From NCBI GenBank assembly GCA_008711295.1, contig VUYV01000230.1, positions 269,015-333,014 on the forward strand: DNA of 64,000 bases. The letters run 5' to 3'. The notes under the pieces were generated by a model. It did not search any database. It was not told where the DNA came from and was given only the letters and a program-made list of their open reading frames with translations. Below are positions 50,601-63,900 of this stretch, piece after piece. Position numbers and translations under genes: made by a program. Source of the DNA: Anarhynchus alexandrinus. Taxonomy: Eukaryota; Chordata; Aves; Charadriiformes; Charadriidae. Positions within the stretch are counted from its first letter, which is position 1. Each line of letters starts with the position of its first letter.

Positions 50601-53600
50601 CAAAACTTTTGAGTTTAATCTTTCTAAATCCTTATTTAGAGGATGCTAAAGTGTAGGAAATATTTGCGAGTTTGAAAAGAACAAACCATCCAAAATTTAA
50701 ACTTTTCATTTGACCCATTTTTTTAATTTGTTTTTGGAGTACTGAAAAGTTTTACTTTCGTTTCATATGGGAACAGTGCTTTTCTGTTGTAAAAACTGCC
50801 AGTAATTTTTCTCTTCTCTAAGTTGCATTAAGTTGACATCTTCTGTTGAAACACTGAAAGGGAAAGGTGCTTTTTCTTCCTCGGGATGTATGAAAAGCTG
50901 TGTTTGCAGAAGACCTGTAAGGTAGTGTCACAGGGAGACAGGAGCTGATAGCAACATGCTGCTTGCTGGTCACATCCGAATGAACAGTCCTGCAATGCTG
51001 GGTTTCCTTGTAAGAAGGGCCCAGGACAAGCTTGCTCTTTGGCTACAGGAGGCAACATAAATAAGATCCATCTGTAATCTATGCCTGTCTGAAAGAGCAT
51101 TCATAGGTACACTTCATGTCTCATCCTTCACCTGTATATCCCTGCCTCCAGGTGTTGTGTGTGCTTGACAATGTGCAGCTATGACTGGTGTGCTTGGACA
51201 CATAGGGGAAGCCTTGGGGGATTTAGCACCCTGAATATTCATCTTCTCCTCAGCAGGCCTAGCCTGCTCGTTTCCATAGTGACTCTGCACAAATGTAGGA
51301 GACCTGCAGGTTGCTCAGCTGTGTTTCATTCTTGTTAGGTTTGCCCAATCATTCTGATTCTTCCCATCCAGCTGTGATTTTCCCGAAAAAACCTTTGGTT
51401 TCTCAGCAAGCACCAGACCCACACCTTGCTCCTCCCCAAATATTTGACCCAGGAGCTCCCCTATACACACAGCCTCATCCTTCTGAGTGATACAGGACCC
51501 CCACCAACATGTTCCTCAACCCTGTAAGAAAGCTCCTTCTATGCATACCTGGTTCTTGTCACCCTTGTGTGTATGCCAAGATACTACTGTCCCTTTTGGT
51601 TCACCAACAGTTCCCTTCCAACACTTCCTCTTGCCTTTGCAAGTGGCCTAGAGCTGCCTTTGTGTTGACTTCACTCCATGCTGGAAGTGATTAAGGTATC
51701 TTTGTAAAAGCCTCTATCTCCCTTCAAAAATCCCCCTCTCCCTCCCTGAAGAAAATGCCCCTCTTCCTGGCCAGTGTTTTGTGACCCTAGGGATCTGGCT
51801 GCTATGAGTTTGGAACACAGCATGTTGACATAGATGTGGTTTTCAGGAAAGGATTTTCTTCAGTGTGTGTGGGAAGTAAATGAACAGGAGCTGATGATTT
51901 ACTGCTATCTCGGGTATCAGTGCTGACTTTAAGATTCCTGAAATACAGAAAGTGATGGGTGTTTGAGGAAAGTGTTAAAGTCTGCTGCAAAGGGATAGAC
52001 GTCGAAGGGATGGCTGGTTGTCTGGTGCTGCAGTAGTGTTCTGCCAGCAGAAGGGTTGTTGCATCAGTGTTTGCTGTGACGGCTTCAGGAGCTATAACAA
52101 TGGGTCTAGGTGAACCCGTATTTATTTACAGAGCTCATATTTCTTCAGATTCTTTGCAGATTTCCTTGTAAGGCTCCTTACATTCATTGGGCACAAATGA
52201 ACTGAACACAGGGGTAGTTTCTTTAATAGCAGAACAGGTATTGACTAATGAACTAGCACTGAATTAGAGGTGTTATGCTGATGGTTACTGTCTCTGGGGG
52301 ACATTCCTGTTTTAGATGTCTGCTTTAATTATCTCTTTGATCTTTTGTTTCTGTCAGCTTCCTCTACAGTTAGTGGAGCCCAAGCTCTGGACATGTTTGG
52401 AGGTTTCCCACAAGTGAGGGGAAAAAGTGAGGGGAGGTCAAGTAGCTGACCAGTTTCTCTGAAACAGTTGTCCAGTTCAGGGCACAATGTTGTGTTTCAC
52501 GTGGCTATAGCTAGCTGAATGCTTTTTCCCCAATGTAAAAGCCTATTTTGATTTGAATGAAAAATTCCTATAAGAAATTATTTAATAAATGTATATGTTC
52601 ATATAAGCATGTTCTGACATAGTTTCCCTTTCCAGCATTTACACTGTGCATTTTTCCTGTTTATATTGTTTTGTATTTCATTGTTTGTTAGTAGTAGACC
52701 TTAACAGATGCTACTATTAATGAATATGCAATACAACTATTTAAAAATTGTATAATACTTCAGATGATAAGTGCAGCAGTTACTTAGCACTGATTGAAAA
52801 GCTCATCTTTTCTACATCCAAATATCTCCTGCTTATACTTTAAAGTGTCAAACTGTTTGATTACACCAAGCTGCAGACATTTTCATCTAGAAAGAGATGA
52901 GACATTTCAATCAATGCTGAATAGCAGCAGCACTTAATGATGTGAAAAAAACCTAAAAAACAGACTACATTAACTCTTATATGATGTCATATTATCTATG
53001 CCAGTGGGAGCAGTGTGTTTCACGAAATAATGGGGAAATAATAAAACTAATATAAACTGGAACATAATTCCTTTTCTGAACTAGGGAATATTTTTAGAAA
53101 GCCGATATCTTACAAAATTTCTGTTTAATGAAGTATTATATCTTGAAAATGAATTGTCGAATGTTCATTTCTGGTGAAATAGGAATTCTGAACTTCGTAA
53201 GACCCTTCAGATTCTCTAGTCTAGTTTTCTAAGAAAACGAGGCTGATGTGTTTGGGCTGCCTGTGCACATGTCTGTCTGCTTCTTTCCATTAGTGTGTTT
53301 TGAACCCATCAGTCAAGTTCAAGTGAATTTGGTGAGGAATTAGAGGTCTCAAAGATAATAAAGGTCCTATGAATTTTGTCAAAATCGGAAGCTAGATAAA
53401 GGCAAGAGATCCCATAAGTATCTCCACTGAGGAGATGGCAATGACGTGAATTCACTTACTAGTTACAAGAAAAATTCTTAAGGGGAGAAAGGTTGCATGA
53501 TGGTATGCTCTGTGATTGCTAGAAAGCTCCACTTCTTGGATGCCCATCCATAGGGAATCAGGCTTACGTTCTTCCTTTGCTTGTGAAATGGTTTTATGAT

Positions 53601-53880
53601 GGAATTTAAATGTGGAGAAGGGATTCAACTTATCTCACTTCAGGTGCCAGCAGCAAGGCATCTACCTTAGAATGATGATGTTTTCAGAATTAGTGGAAAT
53701 AGGCACTCTCGAATCCAATAATTCTTCTAACCTTCTGTGGATGTATAATTAAGGAAAAGGTGACAAAATTAAAATATAAATTTGTAGGTCTTGGTACATC
53801 CTATGAAAGGTTTTAGTCCTCTGAAGTAATAAATGTTCAGGTGCTTCTAAATTAAGATATCCTCTTTGCTTCCAGTTTCA
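47612..53880. other. Non-coding stretch, no gene recognised
   Basis: Frames are short and unremarkable on both strands. One ambiguous base (N) lies at 48781 in ordinary sequence, probably an unresolved base, not a gap. The region near 52550-52760 is AT-rich with several AATAAA-like words but no upstream exon. Confidence 0.5.
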
Positions 53881-54000
53881 TAGATCATAGAATGGTTTGG
53901 GTTGGAAGGGAGCTTAAAAGATCATTTAGTTCCAACCCCCCTGCTGTGGGCAGGGATACCTGGTGCCATCTTCTAGCACATCTCAGCAAAAATCATCCAT
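53881..54000 (-). mobile_element. CR1 LINE 3'-end fragment (about 0.1 kb)
   Basis: The plus strand opens with ATCATAGAATGGTTTGGG, TTGGAAGGGAGCTTAAAAG, GTTCCAACCCCCCTGC and GGGCAGGGATACC, the antisense of the CR1 3' end. The first 70 bases match well. The part from 53960 to 54000 can only be followed loosely, so the left limit in CR1 terms is uncertain. It is a minus-strand, strongly truncated copy. Confidence 0.88.
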
Positions 54001-55261
54001 TGTTCCAAAGCACAGCTTCCGATCCACAGCCCAGCATGAGATTTAGTTATCAGACTTCTACAGATACAAATGAGAAAAAGCTTAATTCCTTTTTGTTGCG
54101 TGAAAAAACACAAAGCCTAGTCCTGCCAGCCTCCAGCTCATTCAGGGGATTCTGCTCATGGTAGTTGTTCTCTTGGTTTCAATAGGGGAGACAATGCAAA
54201 TCCAGAGACAGCAAACCTCACTTTTCTCAGGTTGCCTAGCAGAACCAGAGATATTTAAAAAGGTGTGCCAACAATATTCCGTTGGACCAATTTTCTGTAA
54301 GAGAAACACCAGCTCAGTGTTTCATGGCACGATGTTGACATTCGTCAACTTCTTTGGGAAATCATGAGAATATGTTTTCGCTTTATCATATGGTTTCTGC
54401 ATTCTCTGTATAGGAGGAAGCAAGCCAAGCATAATTTATAATATTTGCACAGAACCTCTCCTGCACTGGGGTTAAAGTAAATGTGGAGAGCTTTAAATTT
54501 CAGAGTAGGAACCCCACCTTATCTCAGGAGGTTTACTTTCAAAACCCCAGTTCTGCCATTCTGGCTGTGGGGTCCCAGGAAACAGATACCAGTTCTTATC
54601 CACCTATGGACAGAAACACTCAGGAATGGATTACACAGCGTGATGCTACAGATCTCCATCCACCACAAGTGTGAATGTCAAGCCATATATAAGAGCATTG
54701 GATCAACCTATAAACACAACGGCTATTCTTTAAATGATAGGTATAGCATATATTCCTCATTTGCAGTCCCTCCAGGTTGGAGACATTAATGTGAATTACA
54801 ACCAACCTTCAGGGGAAGGATCTGCATTCTTAAAATGGAAGCAGCAAGCAGTGAGGCAGGTGGCTGTTCAGACAGAGCATGAGTAGCTGCAATTCCTCTT
54901 CATGTCTGAGGACACAGGAGGGTGTGTATGGGGGACTGGGCATGCATGTGTGAAGCTATTTTGCACTTTGCCATGTTGCTTCTCAAAAGTGACTTTATGC
55001 ATTCAACAACTGGAGAATTGTCTCCTGCCACAGCAGGGCTTTAAGGGTCATCTCCTGTGAATAGCTTCGGCATCCATGGAGCATGGGTGATGGTAATTCA
55101 AAGTGACAGGAGCGTCTTCTAGCCCACGGCATTGTCAGCAAGCCAAACTGCTCAGAGATGACAACCCCGCTTCCTCAACAGACTCATAGCTGTCACTCCC
55201 CATTTGGCTTAAACTAGTGAGGGCTCTGATGAACTGATTTCAGTGAGAACACATAAACTGC
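54001..55261. other. Non-coding stretch between CR1 tail and LTR-like segment
   Basis: No gene or repeat recognised. The short plus-strand frames at 54158-54367 and 54481-54789 have no family features. Confidence 0.5.
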
Positions 55262-55640
55262 TGTCGTGGTTTAGGCCAAATTGGCTACTGGGGACCTAGG
55301 GGACCCCAGATAGGACCGACAGATGCTCCCCTCTACCCCTCTTCAGAGAGAGGGGCAGAGGAGGAAAAAGAGACTTATGAGTTTAGAAAGAACTAAACTA
55401 CTTTAATAAAATATTAATNACAGTGGAAGTGAGGTTTGATTCTGGAAAGACTCTGGAGGTGTGAAGGGGATGAGGGAGGCTTGTAAGCCAAAACCAGGGT
55501 GGAATACTGGGTCAGGACATAGAACTAACTCACTTGGAGCTGGGGATGATGGTTATAGAATTGGGATGCAGACTGGAACTCTTGGGGAAAGAGTACCAAG
55601 AGATTGTTGTGCTCTGCCTCATCTCTGACTAAGGGCTGTT
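55262..55640. mobile_element. LTR-like segment of an avian endogenous retrovirus (solo or partial)
   Basis: The segment opens with TGTCGTGGTTTAGGCC. Many avian retroviral LTRs begin TGTCGTGGTTTA. The next 150 bases follow the same layout: a C-rich stretch (CTCCCCTCTACCCCTC), a purine-rich stretch with AGGAAAAAGAGAC, then ACTACTTTAATAAAATATTAAT, which includes an AATAAA word (55405-55410). An N at 55419 inside the segment suggests a collapsed or unresolved repeat. No retroviral gag, pol or env reading frame is present on either side, so this is a solo LTR or a fragment. The right boundary and true orientation are uncertain because TG...CA ends read alike on both strands. Confidence 0.5.
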
Positions 55641-58600
55641 TGCTGCCACAAAGCACGCACTCACTGTCGAGCACTTGCTAATGGGTTTCAGCAGCTGTAA
55701 GCTGGGGCCTCCTGTTTTAGGGCAACAATAATCCTAGAGCATCAAGTTGTTCGGGCTTCTGAGACCGCTTGTCCAGATTCTTTCACTGTCTGTATTGTAT
55801 GCAAGCACATTTCCAGGCGTGGACTTAACGAAACTGACCAGTTTGCCTTTTGGAGGAAAAGAAGATGTGCTAGGCACAGTGTCATGGAAAAGGGAACCTA
55901 TACAAGGTGCAGGGTTGTATAAAAAGGGCCCATCTCATGTCCTTTGCACTGTGAAATAGGGCAGATACAACCCTGTGGTGGGAGGTGTAGCCTTTATATC
56001 TTGGTCGTGGAATGGGCCCATGCACTTTGATCCTGGGCAACATTACTTCTGGGGAACATCTCCACAACAAAAAGGGTGAGTATAAAAACAAGTTTATTCC
56101 CCTAAGCTTAGATCCTCCTCTGGGAATGCCACCCAAGGATGTGAACTTGTACCAGAGCTGGAATGGTAACTACAAGGTTAGATAAATGTCCAAACAGCAG
56201 TCAGCAGGATGATGAGGAGAGAGAGGTCTCTTGGATATGCACTTTTAATGCACAGATATCAGAATTTTGCTTGCTAGTGCCTGTTCATCTCCTTCCTGAC
56301 ACTTGAAACAATGGTGTTTGCATTGAGATTTTGAATAATAAATAGCTTTGCTGTAATTTGACATGTGCTAAGTGGGATTTTGAGTGACTTAGCCAATGCT
56401 TGGGTAGTCAGTGCAGCTCAGAGAGCTGTGTTCTCTTAGGGTAGATGTCTGCATCCAGTGAGTCACATCGCAGACAATCCTGTTTGATGAATCCCACCTT
56501 ACTGATCAAGTTCAAATGTCGATAGTATTTGAACAAAGCATGTTTAAATTTTTTCTTTCGGTATTTTGAGTTTCCTACATCCAGTATCAGTTGAGGTAAA
56601 ATAGTGTGTGGTAGGGAAAAGACCCATGAATAAAAAAGAAGAGTGTGTGAGACTCTTGGCTGGAAGTTCTGCACAAGTCCAGGAAAATCTGCTGGGGCCA
56701 ATCTTCATATTTTTCAGATAGCTGGAAATTTTTTGTTCGCTTGAGAGAATCATCTATTTTGTGTGCTTGTTCAGTTAGAGCATCTGGTTCCTTGGGAATC
56801 GCTCAATACATACATAGTTTAATACAGACATTTCAAATTGAGACTAAAACAGCTGCAAAGACCTGTGTGTTTAGACAGGCTGCCCTCGCGCTGCATTCCA
56901 CAGAGCAAGGTCAAACATACTACGTTAAACCAAAGAGCATGAAAACTCTTGTGGGTCTAACGATTGCCCAAGGTGTCTAGGGAATTTATCTGTGTTGGTT
57001 CTTGCAAGAATGTTAGCACTTTCTCTTGTCAAGTTTACCTGCCTCACTGAGACCTATGCTGAAACTTATTAATTAGTCCTTTGCAAAGCACTTTGAGATT
57101 TTCAGATGAAAGGCAGTATAGAACTCCAAAGGATGTAGAACATACATCACCAGCTGAGAGCTATGTGAGGAGCTGGAGAATGTTGAAAGGAATCCTGCCA
57201 ACTAATTTACACTTAAACAGAAGGTTTTGTTTTTCTGAATATTAAAAAAAGAAAAAGTCAAACCAAAATCAAAAAGTAAACATTGAAAGGTTCAAGACCC
57301 CTGGATAAAATGATGCCTTTCTATTTGGTATTTGTTCAGTTTTGCTAATCAAAGCCTTAAGACTCGAAAATGTAGTGATTGTGTGATTCTCAAGAATAAT
57401 GCACATAAAATATGTAGAGACTCATTTGCTTCTGTGAAAGCCAGGTAGAATAAAGCTATTAAGAAACTGAGGATGCTATGGTGAAACAGAGTGTTTCACT
57501 GGGAATGGAAAATGGTTTGTCTGCCTTCTCATTTGAGCTGGCTAAAATACAAGAAGCAACCAGACACCCAGAAAAATATCATTAGACTTTTGAAGATGTG
57601 CTAGTGTGGTGCTACTTAAAGGTGGGGAAGGAGAAAGGAGTGACAGAGTAGAGGCAAGAGAAAGGATTAAATTAAAAAAAACCAACAAACCCACAGTGAA
57701 AATCCTGAATTATAGGTGATTTTATGTGTGTCTTTTTAAATTAAAAAAAAATATTGAAATTAAATCCACTATGAAGAGTTGCTGCTGGCAGATCTGAGGA
57801 GGGATTAGCATCTGCTATGGAAGTGACGTCATTTGCTTCTTTTTAAGATCATGTTTGCAGTTTTCCTATAACATGACAGCTTTGAGGTTGGTGACGAGTC
57901 TGTGTGAAGTGCCAGCCTCATGCATTCGACGGAGCCTGGGGTACCCCAGCACCTGGGTGCTGAAGGGGACTTTTCTTGCCAATATGTGTTTCAGCAGCTG
58001 CTGGAGCCTCAGGACAAATAGTTGCTGGTTGTCTCAAGTGCAAAGTGAGGAGCAGAGTGCTGGGCGAACACAGTTGGCAAGAAAGAAGAGATGAGAGATA
58101 CGTTGAGCGGTCTAGGTGCAGAAGGAGCGAAGGGTCCATAAGCACCTGAACATGTGAATTTGGACTGTGCAATTAAACATATGGATCAGGCTTGGTGTAA
58201 TTACCTAGAGAACTGCTATCAATCTTTACCAAATGTCCAGAGAGACAGGCAACCAATCTGTGCTCAGATCAAAGCACCTTTTTCTAAAATACATGAGTTT
58301 TGTTGTCCCTCACTATCCAGAGAGTTCTGTTTTCTGTTCTTGCAGAGCAGAATCCACAAAGTCTACAAGTATAATACAAGGATGTATGTGGTGGAGGGAA
58401 GGGAGGATATATTAATTTATTTTTTTACTATTTTTCTTTGAAAACAAAAAAATCTCATCTGAAGCCTCTAACTAATGAGACCTCTTGGTTCCATGTAGAT
58501 TGTCCCTTTGTTTGGATATTGACAGGCTTAAGAAAATTAATTCTATTTGTCACTAAATATTCACCCTGGGAATAAGGATGTGACTTTTTCCAAAGTTTTT

Positions 58601-61600
58601 GTACCCACTGATTCTGCCCGCTTCCTAATGCTGAATGATTTGTGGATGATCTCAAATATTATTTTGTGTTTTTCATGACAGAAAAAGTAGATGGTCCCAA
58701 GGCAGTGATTTCTCATGGAATTTTTTTGCTGAATGATTCTCTTGAAGCCCCTCTGGCTTCAGTAAGTCTCTTATTTCTAAGAAAACCACAGCATAGAAAA
58801 GAAGGGTTTTATTTTTTCTTTATGTATTAACTTGTCCTTGGTAGATTTTCAGAACAGGCTTGACCTTTGCCTGTTGCTGTCTTCAGGGCTGTTGTTATCG
58901 GCTGGAAACCATGAGGAGCTGTATACCATGAGGTTGAGAAAATGGGAGAGGCTGAAAACTAGGCAAATATACTTTACAGATAAAGCAGCAAACAGATGGG
59001 GTGAGCAATTTCAAAGAAAGCAATGCACAGCCCATCTCATTGCCCAGAATTAAACAAGGGAAGTGTCCTGTTTTCTCTGTGACTCAGAAAGACAGAAAAT
59101 CTTGTCTGGAAACTCTCTTAAGTCCTTTTATCCTGAATTCAGATAGTCAGAATTTCCCGTCAGCAGAGGGCTTTAGTCTGATAATGAAATTCTGATCTGA
59201 GGAATTACTGACCTTGGCTTCCGTCTGCCCAGTGGCCAAATGAAAAATCTGAGTTACATTCTGCTTCCAGGTATGTCTCATTGAACTACCTTTCTCCTCT
59301 GCTGGGTCAGCTCCTGCATCTGTAGTACAGATGATGTTATGCTCAGTGACATTTTCCACCTGGTTTCCCAAGAAAGTCTTGAAAGTATCTATCCATCAGC
59401 TCTGACCTGAAGTCTGATAGTGATCAGTTGTTTGTTTTTTTTTTTTTTAAAGCCACAACCTGATATATTTGCTCTGAGGCCTTCTTGAAGTCTGAGAAGA
59501 GAGGAAAGCAAAGAGCTAACGTCTCTGCCTCTACAAGAGCAGAGGGTTGCTCCCAAAAGAGATTCGAATGACCTGACAGTATGTATCCAGAGAATAGTTG
59601 CTTTTCTTGCACTGTAAGAGGGGAGAAATAGCTCCTCAAATTAGGACCTAATTCTGATCTGCATTTTAGACAGTTTCATCCTGTAGGTTGCAAATACTGT
59701 GTTCAGGTGTGGTTTTCAAAGCAGGGTGGCCTGGCCGCTTGGAGCAGTACATTTGGTTTTATACAGCTGTTACCACAGCTTCTCCGGGCTGTTTCTAATC
59801 AGGTACAAAGTCTAAAAAAAACATGTGACAAATGTCTGCATTCATTTCCCACGTGCTACCTGGTAGAAGGGGGTTTAGCTGCAGGTACAGCTGTTTTCCT
59901 GGTGTGGCAGTAATGCCAGCAGCCGGAGTGAACCCTGAGCTGTGCTTCCATGTATGAACTAGTTTTATACTTGTTTCACCTTCATCTTTTCAACAAACAC
60001 TTCTGGCGTACACTGAGAAAAATGAAGACAGAACTAGGGCTTGCTACAGATGGCTGGAATTATGATGTCCTTCTAACAGAATGAAAAGTGTTTCATTTCA
60101 AATGAGTCTGTTACACACCACCACTCTTACTTTTTTCTGAGTAGCAGACATAAAAGATGCGAGTCTGCTGCACCTTTCTCCTTCCCTGCACCCTACTAGT
60201 CTTTTTTTCCCCAAAAATTGAGTTGTGGGCCCTCTGAGGCAGGAATAAAGCACCTGCTATGGTTGTAGAGTCCCTATCAGCTCTAGTAATAATCATTAAT
60301 CATAAGTAGCTTTGTAATTTGCTAACCCTTCTGTAGAAGTACAATATACGGCTTGTATAAGATGTACATGCACAAAGGTCCCAGAAACCATCTAAGGTCT
60401 TCAGTCATTTTTATATACTCCACCTTAGTGCTGGGGAAAAAACCTCAAGGTTGTAATGCCTTTCCCTCACCTGCATGCAAGCTTTGATTCTTTAAAGATT
60501 TTCTCCATCACAACACCCTTTCTGGAGGGAATTCTCCTCTTGACTGTCTCTTCCCTCTGCCTGTTACCTTGGAGGTAGGGACAGTCCTGGTGTAGAGTTC
60601 CTCTAAGCTTTTCCTTTCGACATTAAGAGTGGTTTCATGGTCGCCGGCCACCTGAAAATATCCTGTCCTGGAGGGCCAGTCCCTGCCCTTTGTATGCAAC
60701 CTCCAGGTACTTGTGAACTCTCCTCCTTTGCTGTTAGATTGTCTCCATATAGCTCTATGCTAACCTTTCTGTAGATTCCTAGACAGCTAGACAGTGAGGC
60801 TGACTTAAGCACTCTTGTGGTGTAATGAACTCTTAAAGGTTATGAAACAGCTGTTCAGCAGAAGGGACAGCAAGTGTCACATATGGGAGGCACAGCGAGA
60901 TATGAAATGGCCTCTTAAACCGTTTAGCAGACTCCTCACAAACTCCATTTGCAGGTGAAACAATCACAATACGGAGCAGGTTAAGTAGATCTCCGGAGCA
61001 GGTTAATATTTTAAAGGTTGTGCAAAATTATACAGACAACTGTGCTTTGGCCAACTGCTGCTCACCCGCCATGAAGTCTGGGCAGGCTCAGGTTATTTTC
61101 TTTGCGTGACCAGCACTGCTGCATCAGAGAGAGAATGTCACAGAAGGGCCACGTGAGTAGATGTGTTACAACAGGATTGGCTAACACAATTTGGATTGAC
61201 TTTATGTCCCGGAGAAGTGCTTTACAGAATATTAATAGTTTTCTCATTTGTTTTTTGGTGGACCTCTCTTCTCTCCAGCTGCACTAAAGCAAATTCCCAG
61301 ATTTTTTCCCACAGGCTTTATTTTAAACATTTTTGATCCAAAAGCAGAAGACAAAACCTTTTTTCTGTAAATATTTTTGTATTTTAGCTTTTTTAATGAA
61401 ACAATTTTTCTGATTTACTCTTGTCAGTTGCGAGTCTGAACTGTTTTCCTGGGATTTGTGTTAAAAGAGGTGATGATCATGGTGTATAAGTACCTTCTCA
61501 GGTACTTCCACTTAATCATCAATATTTTCATTTAAAATGATGGCTATCTTATTCAGTATCTTCTTCCCCTTCTAATATGGTTGAGGATTTGAGGAAATGG

Positions 61601-63635
61601 TGCTTTATGGGAGTGATACTCAGAGAGCTGGAAAACCTGGCAGAACCATAGGATGAGTCTCAGTCCAACAGCCTCTGTAACCTCTTACCTTTGCTTTTAT
61701 TATTTTTACATCCTGTCTTTCCTCTGATGTGAGAGACAGATTAATAAACATAATCTGATTAGCTGTGACAGAGTTTGCGCAGGTTTAATGCCAGAGTTCA
61801 TACAGGTGCTGCCACAGGCCATAACAAATGAAAACAAAGCAGACCTTGCTTTTACATCTTGTCTGCGCTACAGCATCTGTAATAGCACAGCACCTTCTAG
61901 CTCCATGTCATAGCATTGATCCAGCTTTGATTCAGATAAAAGAATATCTATTTCCACACTCTTGTAAGCACATTCTGTGGTAGCTATAATGGTCTTCCCA
62001 ATCACAGCCAAATCTGACTTGGGCCTACTTAGTACAGTTTCCAAGAGATGAAAAAGCTTTAAGTAAAGGTAGAAAAGGTGCTGGAAAATGAATCCCACAG
62101 AGGCAGAGGTTTAATGCATTTAAACCCCATTCCAAGTATTGCCTGACCTGACTTTGGACTTGTGAGACAATTAGATGAAGCACGTTAATACAGTCAAAGG
62201 AGTTTCCTGTAGACAAGCAAGTGACTGGCTCGGTGAGCCCTAAGCATCATTGTGCACATCTCGGCAAAACCGAACTCTGTCTTTTAAAGCAAAGCTCTCG
62301 CTTCAGTGTGTAGTCCATGGTCCTCCTATGGATGCCTGTTAAAAACCCTTGGCAGAGTTGAACAGTACTTGAATTTTCAACATCAAACCTCCCTCTGTAT
62401 AGTCAGAAATCTCCCTAAGTTGTGAAGTTGCAAAAGAAAAATTATGATACTTTGAAGAATGATGATACCAGATTATTTTGCTTCTGTTTTCTGTGGATAC
62501 TAGGTCTGTTGTCCAGATGGTGGATCCACCCTCCATATTCAGTAGCGAGAGCCTGTTTCTTTTACAGTGAATTTGTGCTAATTAAAATAATAGAGTTTTA
62601 CTCAAAATAGAACAAAAATATTTGGAATTTTTACAAAATTTGGAATGAAATAAAAATAGTGGGAAGAAGGACAGGAATTGTATCTCCCGAGGAAAGAAAA
62701 TGTTTTTCATCTTAATTTCTTAGGAAAGTTGGGGTAAACTTATTTTTGAAGGAGAGGTAGCATGTTGCTTTCCTTTTTAGGAACAATACTTTCACTTTCT
62801 AAACTGCAGAATCTGACTGGTATTGAGTGGTGAAAGTGTGAGAAATAACACTTGCAACAACGGTTGAGTGTTTTCCAGCTCAGGGCAGATGCAAGCTCGA
62901 TGTGACTAATGAAGGGAGGGAGAAACGAATCCTTCTGCCTTGCTGCAGAGAAAGGAAAGGCTTCTACCCTCACCGCTTATCCCATTGCTTGTTGTTATGC
63001 CATGCAACTGATATGGTTCATGGTCCTGGGGATGGTGCCAGTTCTATGGCAAGAGTGGGAGACAGGAAAAAGAGGGAATGGGGAGACAAGGGGCCTCGAG
63101 CACTGCTGGCAAGTCCATATCTGTCTGAAGAATTGAAAAGCGTTCAAGTCTGTCAAATGTACACTCCTCTCTCTTGCTGACGGATCTCCAGGTTTTGCCC
63201 AGTAGAAACCCAGCCAAAAGTGATGGCCTGAAAACAAGTTAAGGAACCACTTGTTACCATTCAGCGCTGTGTTCCAGACAACCAAAAAACTGCAAAGGCA
63301 GCCAGAAAGATACAGGGGAAGGGTGTGTATTCTTTTCTCTGTGCTTTCCTGTGTGACATTTCAAGTGGGATATTATTTCCCAATGGGAAAATTCAAATGA
63401 TAATTTCCCTGTGAGAACTCCAGAGGGAAAAAAATAACACCCTCGATCTTCAACCCAGCAGTAATTCTGACTACCTATGTTCCAGGCACAATGTACTGCT
63501 GTTTCCTAAGGGAACTGAATTAATTCTGATAAGCAGTATTTCAACTTTTAAGAGAGGTTTCATTTTTTTTAGCATCTGATTGATATCTTTTATTTTTTTT
63601 TTGTTCACTGAATTACTTCAAAGGCTTCCTTGATT
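55641..63635. other. Non-coding stretch, no gene recognised
   Basis: All frames are short (under 100 codons) and overlap on both strands. Simple sequence includes A-rich patches near 57244-57260 and 57672-57680, T14 (59435-59448) and T10 (63593-63602). A near-repeat CGGAGCAGGTTAA occurs at 60972-60984 and 60994-61006. No tRNA or retroposon is seen. Confidence 0.5.
59435..59448. repeat. T14 homopolymer
   Basis: Fourteen T after GTTTG, followed by AAAGCC. It is simple sequence with no LINE or SINE body next to it. Confidence 0.85.
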
Positions 63636-63900
63636 TTCACCAGAGCGTGTCATATGGAGCCCATCCTCTTGATCAGATTAAACTTTAAATTGCGATTTGC
63701 AGATATAATCAGCAAATTGCACAAGTCAACAACAAAAGCCCATGACAAATTGCAGGTCCCCTTAATAATGAATCATTGCCAAGCATCCAGATGCTGAAGC
63801 TAGTGAGCTCTTGAACAAACCAGCTCATAAATCGTTGCATTCAGACTGAAGTAAGAGGCCAATGCCATTTTCCAATGAATATTCATGGTCAGAGGAAAAC
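63636..63900. promoter_or_regulatory. Candidate enhancer-like conserved element with POU-dimer palindrome
   Basis: This is a repeat-free block with many homeodomain and POU-type words: GATCAGATTAAAC, TTTAAATTGCG, GATATAATCAGC, two copies of CAAATTGCA (about 63713 and 63748), CCTTAATAATGAATCATTGCC and the perfect 12-bp palindrome ATGAATATTCAT (63875-63886). That palindrome matches the dimer site preferred by class III POU factors. The texture is like deeply conserved developmental enhancers. Conservation and activity are inferred, not shown. The block may continue to the right edge. Confidence 0.35.
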
